A stretch of 42,553 nt of DNA from JBICIG01 sp043101605 (GCA_043101605.1 JBICIG010000072.1:1-42553); one strand, 5' to 3'. Shown: positions 1 through 6,681, counted from the stretch's first letter. Notes: a model not told the origin generated them from the sequence alone. Made by a program: numbers and translations.

Positions 1-90
1 GGCGCCGATGCCGCCGACCTCCGCCGCAAGGTGCAGCACGACCTCGGGCTTGAAGTCTTGGTAGAGGCGACGGGCGGCGGCATCGGCGCC
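1..90. repeat. 16-bp perfect inverted repeat flanking an inverted 58-bp segment
   Basis: Bases 1-16 (GGCGCCGATGCCGCCG) are the exact reverse complement of 75-90. The 58 bp between them (17-74) encode canonical epimerase sequence only on the opposite strand. Either the segment has flipped between the repeats, or the window begins in a fold-back arm made during amplification or assembly. Confidence 0.85.
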
Positions 91-843
91 AACCGCGACA
101 ACCCGGGCCGCTACTTCTTCGCCAACATGGCGATGGCCCTCCACCTCATCGAGCAGGCCCGCATCCACAAGCTCGGCAAGTTCGTGCAGGTCGGGACGAT
201 CTGCGCCTACCCGAAGTTCACGCCCGTCCCCTTCGAGGAGGACGAGCTGTGGAACGGGTATCCCGAGGAGACCAACGCGCCGTACGGCATCGCGAAGAAA
301 GCCGCGATGGTGATGCTCGATGGGTACCAGCGCCAGTACAGCTTGAAGAGCGCGTATGTGCTCCCCGTGAATCTCTACGGCCCGCGCGACAACTTCAACC
401 TGCACTCGAGCCATGTCATCCCCGCGCTCATCCGCAAGTGCGTCGAGGCCAAGGACCGTGGCGAGCGCACGATCGAGTGCTGGGGGACGGGGAGCGCGAG
501 CCGGGAGTTTCTGTATGTCGACGACGCGGCCGAGGGGATTCTGCGGGCGGCCGAGGCGATGGACGAGCCGACGCCGATCAACCTCGGCGCGCAGTTTGAG
601 ATCACGATCAAGGACCTCGCCGAGCTGATCGTGCGGCTGACCGGGCTCGCCGAGCCGGGCCAGGAAGCGGGCGCGATCCGGTGGGACGCGACCAAGCCCG
701 ACGGGCAGCCGCGGCGATGCCTGAGCACGAAGCGCGCAAAAAATCTGCTCGGGTGGCAGGCGCAGGTGGGATTCGAGGACGGACTCAGGCGGACGATCGA
801 GTGGTTCCGGCAGCACCGCGATGATGCGGATGCGCGGCTGTAG
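1..843 (+). CDS. GDP-L-fucose synthase-like NAD-dependent epimerase (5' partial)
   Basis: Extended short-chain dehydrogenase/epimerase, truncated by the window's left edge (280 codons seen, TAG at 841-843). It closely follows GDP-L-fucose synthases: GGIGANRDNPGRYFF, the S/T-containing VGTICAYP strand, the YGIAKK active-site Tyr-Lys pair, NLYGPRDNF, the HVIPALIRK substrate loop and SREFLYVDDAAEG. Family knowledge says such enzymes convert GDP-4-keto-6-deoxymannose to GDP-L-fucose in the cytoplasm; a related GDP- or UDP-sugar epimerase is possible. The first ~25 codons do not read like the family in the given orientation. The reverse complement of 17-74 does, restoring EVVLHLAAEVGGIGAN, so the 5' end is inverted or folded back (see findings). 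The downstream glycosyltransferase, sulfotransferases and flippase place it in sugar-nucleotide supply for an exopolysaccharide. Confidence 0.85.
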   Translation, partial: GADAADLRRKVQHDLGLEVLVEATGGGIGANRDNPGRYFFANMAMALHLIEQARIHKLGKFVQVGTICAYPKFTPVPFEEDELWNGYPEETNAPYGIAKKAAMVMLDGYQRQYSLKSAYVLPVNLYGPRDNFNLHSSHVIPALIRKCVEAKDRGERTIECWGTGSASREFLYVDDAAEGILRAAEAMDEPTPINLGAQFEITIKDLAELIVRLTGLAEPGQEAGAIRWDATKPDGQPRRCLSTKRAKNLLGWQAQVGFEDGLRRTIEWFRQHRDDADARL

Positions 844-910
844 CCCGGCGCGCAAGTGCGTTCAGACTCACCACGGAATCTCGGCGAGCACGGAGCGGCC
901 CTTGTCAGCG

Positions 911-976
911 GTGGCATGAGCAAGAACTCCGCGTGGCATGGTCAAGACCCTTGGGTGGCATGGTCAAGCCCGGGCC
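911..976. repeat. Three direct repeats of GTGGCATG(R)KCAAG with 22-bp period
   Basis: GTGGCATG starts at 911, 933 and 955, exactly 22 bp apart, each followed by a CAAG word. The third copy forms the left arm of the palindrome at 958-993. Confidence 0.7.
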
Positions 977-993
977 GCCGGGCTTGGCCATGC
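958..993. repeat. Palindromic intergenic repeat, unit A
   Basis: GCATGGTCAAGCCCG (958-972) pairs with CGGGCTTGGCCATGC (979-993) across a 6-base loop. This is a 15-bp stem with one G-T wobble. There is no T-tract, so a REP-like repeat is more likely than a terminator. Confidence 0.7.
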
Positions 994-1026
994 GTGCGCC
1001 CAAAGGCACGAACTCCCCAGAACAAA

Positions 1027-1055
1027 GCCATGCCCAAGCTCCGCTTGAGCATGCC
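1027..1055. repeat. Palindromic intergenic repeat, unit B
   Basis: GCCATGCCCAAGC (1027-1039) and GCTTGAGCATGCC (1043-1055) form an imperfect hairpin. Its core words CATGnnCAAG and CTTGnnCATG match unit A, so the two look like diverged copies of one repeat family. Confidence 0.65.
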
Positions 1056-1090
1056 ACACGGGGTCTCGAACCCCTCGATACCCTCGGGGC

Positions 1091-1234
1091 ATGAACGCTC
1101 GAAAGAAACCCATCGTCCTCGGATCGCTGGCGATCCTCGGCATCGCGATGATCGTGATCGGCGCGATCGGGTGGCTGGTGCCGCCGATCCTGACCGGTGT
1201 CGGCTTCCTGGTGCTGGCGTGGGGGTTGAACTGA
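1091..1234 (+). CDS. Small two-helix membrane protein (hypothetical, 47 aa)
   Basis: ATG at 1091 to TGA at 1232-1234. The N-terminus is basic (MNARKKP). It is followed by two hydrophobic stretches, about residues 8-28 and 33-46, separated by a Pro-Pro turn, which fits a small hairpin-type inner-membrane protein. I do not recognise the family. No clear Shine-Dalgarno sequence precedes the ATG, although a GGGG run lies just upstream. It sits 35 bp after the palindromic repeats and has no obvious operon partner. A continuous alternating hydrophobic reading frame is unlikely in random GC-rich DNA, but the short length keeps confidence moderate. Confidence 0.45.
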   Translation: MNARKKPIVLGSLAILGIAMIVIGAIGWLVPPILTGVGFLVLAWGLN

Positions 1235-1261
1235 TGATCGCGGTTTGTGCGCGCTGCGCCG

Positions 1262-1302
1262 ATCAGACAAGAGCGCCCCACCCGGTTTCCCGCGTGGGGC
1301 GC
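1262..1302 (-). terminator. Intrinsic-terminator-like hairpin, leftward
   Basis: GCGCCCCAC (1273-1281) pairs with GTGGGGCGC (1294-1302). Read on the minus strand the stem is followed by TCTTGTCTGAT, a moderately T-rich tail. It lies 28 bp after the stop of the candidate minus-strand ORF 1331-1639. Confidence 0.55.
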
Positions 1303-1330
1303 CCACTCACCTCCTCAGGCCCTCGGCGGA

Positions 1331-1639
1331 TCAGGCCGCGGACGATCGCGATCGGGCCACGGCCTGCGTTCCGTGGACCCGTGCGTCGGGCGGCGTGCGG
1401 CCCGCCCGCTTGGACCGCTCGCTCCCTCCGTCGAGCCAGTCCCAGCGGGGTGGGGTGAGTCGGCGGCGGGCTCCTCCTTCCCGCCGCCTGCGATGACGAA
1501 GACGCTCGGCCCGGCCTTCGCGCCAGAACCGGCGTCGGCTGAGCCCGAACCCGGGCGGACGCCGGTACCGCCGCCCGGCCGATCCTCTCTCCTCCGATCT
1601 GTGGTCTTCCGATGCTCGGGGTGCTCTCTTGGCGGGCAT
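1331..1639 (-). CDS. Candidate Arg-rich small protein (102 aa), uncertain
   Basis: Open frame starting MPAKRAPRASEDH. A good Shine-Dalgarno word AGGAG (forward CTCCT, 1646-1650) lies six bases before the ATG, and a terminator-like hairpin follows the stop. About 29 of 102 residues are arginine, so the product would be very basic, perhaps nucleic-acid binding; no family is recognised. Against it being real, its codons use AGA, CGA and GGA and have a less GC-rich third position than the confident genes here. GC-rich non-coding DNA also readily yields Arg/Gly/Pro frames. I list it because ribosome site, frame and terminator line up on the same strand. Confidence 0.25.
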   Translation of the reverse strand: MPAKRAPRASEDHRSEERGSAGRRYRRPPGFGLSRRRFWREGRAERLRHRRRREGGARRRLTPPRWDWLDGGSERSKRAGRTPPDARVHGTQAVARSRSSAA

Positions 1640-1727
1640 GGGTCGCTCCTGGTCTGGGCGTCGGCGGGAGCCGACAGGGGTTCTTGGGGTCGGTTGAGGC
1701 GTCGCGAAGGTCGGGAGCGGGTGGTGG

Positions 1728-1761
1728 CAGAACGACAAGCACCACCCGCTTGGGGTGGTGC
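1728..1761 (-). terminator. Intrinsic-terminator-like hairpin, leftward
   Basis: GCACCACCC (1739-1747) and GGGTGGTGC (1753-1761) form a 9-bp perfect stem with a 5-base loop. On the minus strand it is followed by TTGTCGTTCTG, a T-rich tail. The plus-strand side has no T-tract, so it faces left. No confident gene lies upstream of it on that strand. Confidence 0.6.
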
Positions 1762-1791
1762 TGGCTGGGGGTTCGGTTGGGGAACTGGACC

Positions 1792-1860
1792 CTACGAACC
1801 GGCCTCGCCGACCACCCGCCGTGCCATGGGGCACATGCAGCACATGCAGCACATGGGCAT
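1792..1860 (-). CDS. Candidate Cys/Met-rich micropeptide (22 aa), uncertain
   Basis: Minus-strand frame beginning MPMCCMCCMCPM and ending at TAG (1792-1794), about 30 bases before the terminator-like hairpin at 1728-1761. The Cys/Met repeat comes from a 9-bp tandem repeat. If translated, it would offer five cysteines and five methionines in twelve residues, a soft-metal ligand pattern. There is no well-placed Shine-Dalgarno sequence, and the same repeat gives ligand-rich peptides in other frames, so translation is speculative. Confidence 0.15.
   Translation of the reverse strand: MPMCCMCCMCPMARRVVGEAGS
1831..1857. repeat. 9-bp tandem repeat, three units
   Basis: GCACATGCA occurs at 1831-1839 and 1840-1848, then a variant GCACATGGG at 1849-1857. 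It gives His-Met-Gln repeats on the plus strand and Met-Cys-Cys repeats on the minus strand. Confidence 0.8.
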
Positions 1861-1979
1861 GGGCCGGGCTTTGGTGGTCCTGGGATGCGAAGCCGAGCGG
1901 GCCATCGGGCGGTCCTTCGGGGATCGGCTGGAGGCGGCTGTGGAGCCGCTTCATCCATAGATCCGGGAATATGGGCGAA

Positions 1980-2007
1980 AGATTAGCCGAAGTCGGCGGG
2001 AAGTCAA
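1980..2007 (-). promoter_or_regulatory. Candidate leftward sigma-70-like promoter
   Basis: On the minus strand TTGACT (2007-2002) is followed after 16 bases by TAATCT (1985-1980). The -35 element matches consensus at five of six bases; the -10 is weak. It would drive a transcript of roughly 245 bases ending at the hairpin 1728-1761. Confidence 0.3.
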
Positions 2008-2272
2008 GCCGTCGGCCCGGGAACTTGCGGCGGCTTGGCGCCACGGGCGGATCGACCGGGACGGGCTAGCCTTCGGGGGCTTGCTTCACCGGGGCGGGTC
2101 GGCGGCCGATAGTGGGCCCGGTGCGGGCCCCTCGAGAGGCTCGGGGCCACCCCGGCCCGGGGTGGAATGCCCGGCAGGGGCGAACCCGGCGCGGGTGGGC
2201 GGACTAGTTCCCGGACGGGCCGATCGGGCGTGGACCCGCGTCGGCGGGGATCGATCGAAGGCGGGAGTCGGC

Positions 2273-3592
2273 ATGCGCGTCCTGATGCTCAACCAGGTCT
2301 TCTACCCGGATGTCGCCGCGACGGCCCAGCACGCGCACGACCTTGCCAGGCACCTGGTCCGCCACGGGCATCAGGTCACCGCGATCGCCAGCCGGTCTCT
2401 CTATGGCGAGAAGGGCGCGACCCTGCCCGCCCGCGAGACGGTCGACGGCATCGAGATCCGACGCGTCGGCAAGAGCCTGTTCGGCAAGACGAGCATCCTC
2501 GCGCGGATCGCGGACTTCGCGCTGTTCTACCTGCTCGCGGGGACGAAGGTGCTGTTCGGCAAGAAGCACGATGTGATCATCTGCTTCACCACGCCGCCGT
2601 TCATTGCGCTGGTGGGGTGGCTGGCGCGGGTGTTCCGGCGGACGCGCTTCGTCTACTGGGTGATGGACCTCTACCCGGACCTGCCCGTCGCGTGCGAAGT
2701 GATGAAGCCCAGGGGGCTCTCGACGCGGTTCTTTGAATCGCTCAACCGGTTCTGTCTGCGGCGTGCCGACCGGACGGTCGTGCTCGGGCGGTGCATGGAA
2801 GAACGCGTCATCGCCAAGGGTGTCAAGCCCGATCATGTCACGCGCATCGGGGTGTGGTCGGACCAGGACGAGGTCAAGCCCATCCCGCGCGATGAGAACC
2901 CGTACCGCGCGGAGTGGAACCTCGGCGACCGGTTCGTGGTGATGTATTCGGGCAACTTCGGGCTCGGGCACGATGTCGACACCATGTGCCGGGCGGCCGA
3001 GGCACTCAAGGACGACGACTCGATCCGGTTCGTCTTCGCGGGGGGCGGCAAGAAGAAGGCCGTCGTGGAACGGTTCGTGAACGAGCACCAGCTCGGCAAC
3101 TGCGTGCTCGCGCCGTATCAGCCGCGTGAGAAGCTGGATCAGTCGCTGAGCGTGGCGGACCTGCACCTGGCGACGCTGCTCGAGGGCGTCGAGGGGATCA
3201 TGGTCCCCTGCAAGCTCTTCGGGATCATGGCCGCCGGGCGACCCTGCGTGTTCATCGGGCACCCGGCGAGCGAACTGGCCCGCGTGCTCGACGAGCACGA
3301 CGCGGGGTTCAATGTGCGCCAGGGCGATGCCGACGGGCTGGTGCGCATCATCAGGGAACTCGCGGCGGATCGTTCGCGGGCCCAACGCATGGGAGACCAC
3401 GCCCGGCGAGCGCTCGGCGCGGCGTACGACCGTGACGCGGCGTGCGAGGCGTGGCGGATGCTGCTCGAGGATGTGGTCGCGCGTCGCGTGTCGAAGCCGA
3501 CGGACGCGCCGGCCGCCGCTGCCCAACCCGCCGACGCGGGCACCACCGTCTCTGAACCCGCCCGCGAGCCTCTGCAGGAGACCGCGCCGTGA
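2273..3592 (+). CDS. Glycosyltransferase family 4 (WbuB-like)
   Basis: Cytoplasmic, probably membrane-associated GT-B enzyme that transfers a sugar from a nucleotide donor to a lipid-linked exopolysaccharide intermediate. The N-terminal Rossmann half opens MRVLMLNQVFYPDVAAT, followed by a HGHQVTAIAS strand. The C-terminal donor-binding half shows VVMYSGNFGLGHDVDT and LEGVEGIMVPCKLFGIMAAG. The closest remembered group is WbuB/fucosaminyltransferase-like GT4. At 439 residues it is of normal size, with a disordered Ala/Pro tail. The ATG at 2273 is chosen because GGGAG lies five bases upstream and the family begins at this residue; the frame is open further upstream without similarity. Its stop overlaps the next start (GTGA), indicating translational coupling. 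Confidence 0.88.
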   Translation: MRVLMLNQVFYPDVAATAQHAHDLARHLVRHGHQVTAIASRSLYGEKGATLPARETVDGIEIRRVGKSLFGKTSILARIADFALFYLLAGTKVLFGKKHDVIICFTTPPFIALVGWLARVFRRTRFVYWVMDLYPDLPVACEVMKPRGLSTRFFESLNRFCLRRADRTVVLGRCMEERVIAKGVKPDHVTRIGVWSDQDEVKPIPRDENPYRAEWNLGDRFVVMYSGNFGLGHDVDTMCRAAEALKDDDSIRFVFAGGGKKKAVVERFVNEHQLGNCVLAPYQPREKLDQSLSVADLHLATLLEGVEGIMVPCKLFGIMAAGRPCVFIGHPASELARVLDEHDAGFNVRQGDADGLVRIIRELAADRSRAQRMGDHARRALGAAYDRDAACEAWRMLLEDVVARRVSKPTDAPAAAAQPADAGTTVSEPAREPLQETAP

Positions 3593-4548
3593 CGACCGCC
3601 TCTGCCGCTTCGACGACGCCCGGCGCCCACGCGTCGAGCGTCCAGCCCAAGGCCGCGCCGCCCGAGTCGCGTGAGCAGGTTCTTGAGCGATACGCACGGG
3701 ACATCGCACCTGGCAACGACGAGCGTCCGTGGGAGAAGCCCGTGCCCGGGCGGCCGCTGGTGAAGTATGTCTTCATCCAGAACGATCCGTTCCTGCTGCC
3801 CAAGGTGCTCGACAAGTACCTGCGCGAGTTCGCCGACTCGACGGTGGGCGTGAATATCCAGTCGGTCGCCCAGGGCAAGCGCACCGTCTTCCAGACGGCG
3901 ATGGACCTGCTGAAGATGTACGGCTTCGGGTACTTCCAGTGGAAGCTCCGGAGATACATCGCTCAGAAGTTCAAGGCCAAACTCGTCAACGACCTGATCG
4001 GCTCGACCCGCCGGTGCTACTCCGTCGGGGCGGTGGCGCGGAAGTACGGCGTGAAGGTCGACAACGCGGGCGATGTCAACTCCGAGGAGTTCCGCGCCAT
4101 GCTCCGTGAGCGTGGCGTCGAGTTCATCGTCTCGATCTCGGGCACGCAGCTCTACAAGAAGGCGCTGCGGGAGCAGACACCGTATGGCATCGTGAATTGC
4201 CACGGGGCGCTGCTGCCCGAGTACCGCGGCTTGATGCCCAGCTTCTGGACGCTCGCCAACGACGAAAAGGTCGGCGGGACCAGCGTGCACTATGTCGACC
4301 GCAAGCTCGACAACGGGCCGATCATCGTGCAGCGGGAGTACCGCATCCACGCGCACGATTCGCTCGAGGACATCATGGCCCGTTCCAAGGACCTCGCGGC
4401 CGAGGCGATCATCGAGTGTGTGCGCAAGGTCGAAGCGGGCGATCTCGACGATCTGATGCCGAACCCCGAGGAACTGCAGTCGCATTTCTCGATGCCGACG
4501 AAGGACGATGTGCGGAAGTTCCGGGCGGCGGGGCCCCGGTTTGTGTGA
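3589..4548 (+). CDS. Sugar N-formyltransferase (methionyl-tRNA formyltransferase fold)
   Basis: Formyl-transferase family protein of 319 residues. The catalytic set of the fold is visible: Asn203 and His205 in IVNCHGALLPEYRG and Asp241 in RKLDNGPIIV. These residues act in N10-formyl-tetrahydrofolate-dependent formyl transfer. In polysaccharide loci such enzymes formylate a 4-amino or 3-amino sugar nucleotide. The conserved tail HFSMPTKDDVRKFRAAG is seen in sugar formyltransferases rather than in Fmt, and the Fmt C-terminal tRNA-binding domain is absent. It starts at GTG 3589, overlapping the GT4 stop by 4 bp. An unstructured ~50-residue N-terminal extension precedes the domain. No aminotransferase making the acceptor sugar is in the window. 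Confidence 0.82.
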   Translation: MTTASAASTTPGAHASSVQPKAAPPESREQVLERYARDIAPGNDERPWEKPVPGRPLVKYVFIQNDPFLLPKVLDKYLREFADSTVGVNIQSVAQGKRTVFQTAMDLLKMYGFGYFQWKLRRYIAQKFKAKLVNDLIGSTRRCYSVGAVARKYGVKVDNAGDVNSEEFRAMLRERGVEFIVSISGTQLYKKALREQTPYGIVNCHGALLPEYRGLMPSFWTLANDEKVGGTSVHYVDRKLDNGPIIVQREYRIHAHDSLEDIMARSKDLAAEAIIECVRKVEAGDLDDLMPNPEELQSHFSMPTKDDVRKFRAAGPRFV

Positions 4549-5040
4549 GGTGGGGTCGTGGGTTGGTGGAGTGGTGGGATGGTGTTGGCGATGGGGCGAA
4601 AGATTGCATGACTGAGATGTCCCGGCCAGCTCGCGTCAGTTCCTATCAAGACCTGGAAGTCTGGCAGTTCGCGATGGATCTCGTAGTGAGTTGTTACGAG
4701 GTCGCGTCGGCTCTGCCGGCAGAGGAACGGTTCGCGTTGGCGAGCCAGATCCGCCGTTCAGCGGTATCGATTCCGTCGAACATCGCTGAGGGTTTCGGTC
4801 GGCACCACACGACTGACTTCATCCGATTTCTTCGGATCGCCCAGGGCAGCACCAAGGAACTCGAAACGCAGTTGCTCATCACCGTGCGCGTGGGATACAC
4901 CACTGATCACATGATTGCCGATCATCTCTCCATGCTCGACCGCGTCGGGCGCATGCTCCATGCCCTCATCCGGTCACTTGCGGATCGTGCCTCATGACCA
5001 CCCCACCACCCCACCACCCAACTACTCCACCCTCCCTCCA
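4549..5040. mobile_element. Putative IVS-like cassette with four-helix-bundle gene
   Basis: The gene at 4608-4997 is bordered on the left by a GGTGG-rich tract (4550-4600, core GGTGGAGTGGTGGGATGGTG at 4565-4584). On the right is a CCACC-rich tract (4998-5032) whose reverse complement contains GGTGGAGTAGTTGGG, so the borders are imperfect inverted copies. The tracts do not resemble the surrounding genes. The layout matches intervening sequences of 23S rRNA genes, which carry a gene of this family between pairing ends. Boundaries are approximate. Confidence 0.5.
4608..4997 (+). CDS. Four-helix bundle protein (23S rRNA intervening-sequence family)
   Basis: 129-residue protein of the S23/IVS four-helix-bundle family. 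Diagnostic blocks are SYQDLEVWQFAMDLV, the LASQIRRSAVSIPSNIAEG signature, GRHHTTDFIRFLRIAQGS and a final helix ending ALIRSLADRAS. Members were first found inside intervening sequences of 23S rRNA; their biochemical role is not established, though they share a fold with the Avd accessory protein of diversity-generating retroelements. Here it sits between two polysaccharide genes, not in an rRNA. Its ATGA stop overlaps the deacetylase start. The start could also be the ATG at 4617. Its base composition is less GC-rich than its neighbours', consistent with insertion. Confidence 0.88.
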   Translation: MTEMSRPARVSSYQDLEVWQFAMDLVVSCYEVASALPAEERFALASQIRRSAVSIPSNIAEGFGRHHTTDFIRFLRIAQGSTKELETQLLITVRVGYTTDHMIADHLSMLDRVGRMLHALIRSLADRAS

Positions 5041-5935
5041 CGCCCTGTCCTTCGACATCGAGGACTGGTTCCACATCGTCGAGGTGAAGGCGGTCGAGGA
5101 TCCGGCGAAGTGGCCGGCGCTGAGCGCCGAGTCGTCGCTGGTCGAGCGGTACACGGATCTGATCCTGAAGATCTGCGACGACGCGGGGGTGAAGGCAACT
5201 TTCTATCTGCTCGGGTGGATCGCCGAGCGGCACCCGGCGATGTGCGCGCGGATCGCGTCGGCGGGGCACGAGATCGGCACGCACTCGTTCTGGCACCGCA
5301 AGGTCTACGAACTCGACGCCGAGTCGTTTCACAAGGACATCACCGACTCGCTCGACGCGATCGAGGCGGCGACGGGCGTGCGCGCCCGCACCTTCCGCGC
5401 CCCGTCGTTCAGCATCACCGACGGCAGCGAGTGGGCGTTTGATGTGCTCGCCGACCTGGGCATTGAGTACGACGCGTCGCTCTTCCCCGCCGCCCGCGGG
5501 CACGGGGGGTACGCCTGCCCGCGCGGGATCCACACCGTCACCTCGCCCAAGGGGCGCGTGATCCCCGAGCTGCCCATGAGCGTGATGGACCTGGGGCCCA
5601 AGCGCGTGTGCTACTCGGGCGGCGGGTACCTCCGCGTGCTGCCCAACTGGCTCATCGCGCGCGGCGTGAAGCAGGAGCTCGCCGCCGGACGCCCGACGGT
5701 GGTCTACCTCCACCCGCGCGACTTTGCGCCCGATTGCCCGCGCGTGCCGATGCCTCCCCACCGCCGATTCAAGTGTTACACGGGCATGAAGACGACCGAG
5801 CCGAAGCTGCGTCGGCTGCTCGAGCGGTTCGGTTTCGGGACCTGCCGGGCGGTGCTGGAGGAATCGGGAGCTTTGCGGCCGATTTCGGCGCCCGAGCCTT
5901 CGGTCGCACCGGCGGTGAGCGCGGATTCTCGTTGA
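4994..5935 (+). CDS. Polysaccharide deacetylase, PEP-CTERM/XrtA-locus type
   Basis: NodB-fold carbohydrate esterase of 313 residues. Motif 1 is LSFDIEDWFH with metal/catalytic Asp near residues 21-24. Motif 2 is GHEIGTHSFWH with the HxxxH zinc pair at His97/His101. Motif 3 is RAPSFS at 135-140. The SFDIEDWFH opening and the later RRFKCYTGMKTTE block are typical of the deacetylase subfamily found in exosortase-linked exopolysaccharide loci. It likely removes N- or O-acetyl groups from a polymer intermediate; no signal peptide is visible. The first 15 codons (Pro/His/Thr-rich) come from the repeat at the cassette's right border, so the ancestral start may have been replaced. Its start overlaps the preceding stop (ATGA). 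Confidence 0.87.
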   Translation: MTTPPPHHPTTPPSLHALSFDIEDWFHIVEVKAVEDPAKWPALSAESSLVERYTDLILKICDDAGVKATFYLLGWIAERHPAMCARIASAGHEIGTHSFWHRKVYELDAESFHKDITDSLDAIEAATGVRARTFRAPSFSITDGSEWAFDVLADLGIEYDASLFPAARGHGGYACPRGIHTVTSPKGRVIPELPMSVMDLGPKRVCYSGGGYLRVLPNWLIARGVKQELAAGRPTVVYLHPRDFAPDCPRVPMPPHRRFKCYTGMKTTEPKLRRLLERFGFGTCRAVLEESGALRPISAPEPSVAPAVSADSR

Positions 5936-5997
5936 ACTCCCGAGCGGACTCTGGTATCCCTGTGGCGAGCATTCCGCGGCTCGCAGGGGGATTTCGC

Positions 5998-6681
5998 ATG
6001 AGTACGGCCGTCGCCGCCTCGACCGAATACGGCTGGACCACGGGCCAGCTCGGGGTTTCGCAGCGGTACAACCTGCAGCCGATGCTCGATCTGGCGGGTC
6101 CGCTGGGCGAGGGGACGCGGGTCCTCGACCTTGGCTGCGGGAACGGGGTGATCGCCCGTGAGTTCGCCTCCCGCGGATGCACGGTGGTGGGGATCGATCC
6201 GGGGGATCGCTCGCGCGAGTTCTTCGAGGCCGAGGCCGCCAAGCACCCGGCTCGTGACCGGCTGCGATTTGTCCAGGACGAGGGCTCGCTGGGGGCGGTG
6301 GACCGGCTGCTCTCGGGGGGCGAAGCGCCCTTCGATGTCGCGATCTCGAGCCAGGTGATCGAGCATGTCTACGACCCGTGGGATTTCTGCCGGGCCTGTG
6401 TGGCCGGGGTGAAGCCGGGGGGTCGGGTGGTGATCTCGACGCCCTATCACGGGTTCCTGAAGAACCTGCTTCTGTCGCTGACCAACCGGTGGGACAAGCA
6501 CCACACGACGCTGAAGACGGGCATGCACATCAAGTTCTTCAGCCGGGCGACGCTCTCGACGCTGATGAGCCGGTGCGGGCTCGAATCGCTGGAGTTCCGC
6601 GGCATCGGGCGGTACCCGGGGCTCTGGCGGAGCATGGCGATCGCCGGTCGCCGCGGACCGGGCGCGGGCGACGGGGGCTGA
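5998..6681 (+). CDS. SAM-dependent class I methyltransferase
   Basis: 227-residue methyltransferase. The SAM-binding motif I VLDLGCGNG is at 42-50, the acidic strand VVGIDPG follows, SSQVIEHVYDPWDF is the UbiG/BioC-like motif, and VKPGGRVVISTPYHG is motif III. The tail (HIKFFSRATLSTLM) is common in methyltransferases of polysaccharide loci, so O-methylation of a sugar is the likely role, by context. The ATG at 5998 is chosen because a GGGGG Shine-Dalgarno lies seven bases upstream and the fold begins soon after. It follows the deacetylase by 62 bp in the same direction. Confidence 0.82.
   Translation: MSTAVAASTEYGWTTGQLGVSQRYNLQPMLDLAGPLGEGTRVLDLGCGNGVIAREFASRGCTVVGIDPGDRSREFFEAEAAKHPARDRLRFVQDEGSLGAVDRLLSGGEAPFDVAISSQVIEHVYDPWDFCRACVAGVKPGGRVVISTPYHGFLKNLLLSLTNRWDKHHTTLKTGMHIKFFSRATLSTLMSRCGLESLEFRGIGRYPGLWRSMAIAGRRGPGAGDGG

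Larger units (their letters stand above)
844..2272. other. 1.4-kb stretch without a confident gene
   Basis: Between the epimerase and the first GT4 gene no recognisable protein family is encoded on either strand. It holds a direct-repeat/palindrome cluster (911-1055), a 47-residue membrane ORF (1091-1234), two leftward-facing terminator-like hairpins (1262-1302, 1728-1761), two candidate leftward small ORFs, a 9-bp tandem repeat (1831-1857) and a leftward promoter-like motif (1980-2007). 2040-2272 is GC-rich and has short hairpins but no gene I can support. Confidence 0.6.

Noticed and set aside
911..993. CRISPR-like array from evenly spaced repeats
   Set aside because: Units are only about 14 bp, the 22-bp period leaves no spacer-sized gaps, and there are no cas genes.
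1262..2007. RNase P RNA or tmRNA in the gene-free region
   Set aside because: The conserved motifs I know for these RNAs (GAGGAAAGTCC and ACAGAAACC types; tmRNA 3' end and tag region) are absent on both strands.
2204..3709. Leftward 500-codon open frame across the first GT4 gene
   Set aside because: It is antisense to a clear glycosyltransferase and has only low-complexity, shadow-like translation.
4608..4997. Diversity-generating retroelement suggested by the Avd-like four-helix bundle
   Set aside because: No reverse transcriptase and no recognisable template/variable repeat pair is present; the sequence fits the IVS branch of the family better.
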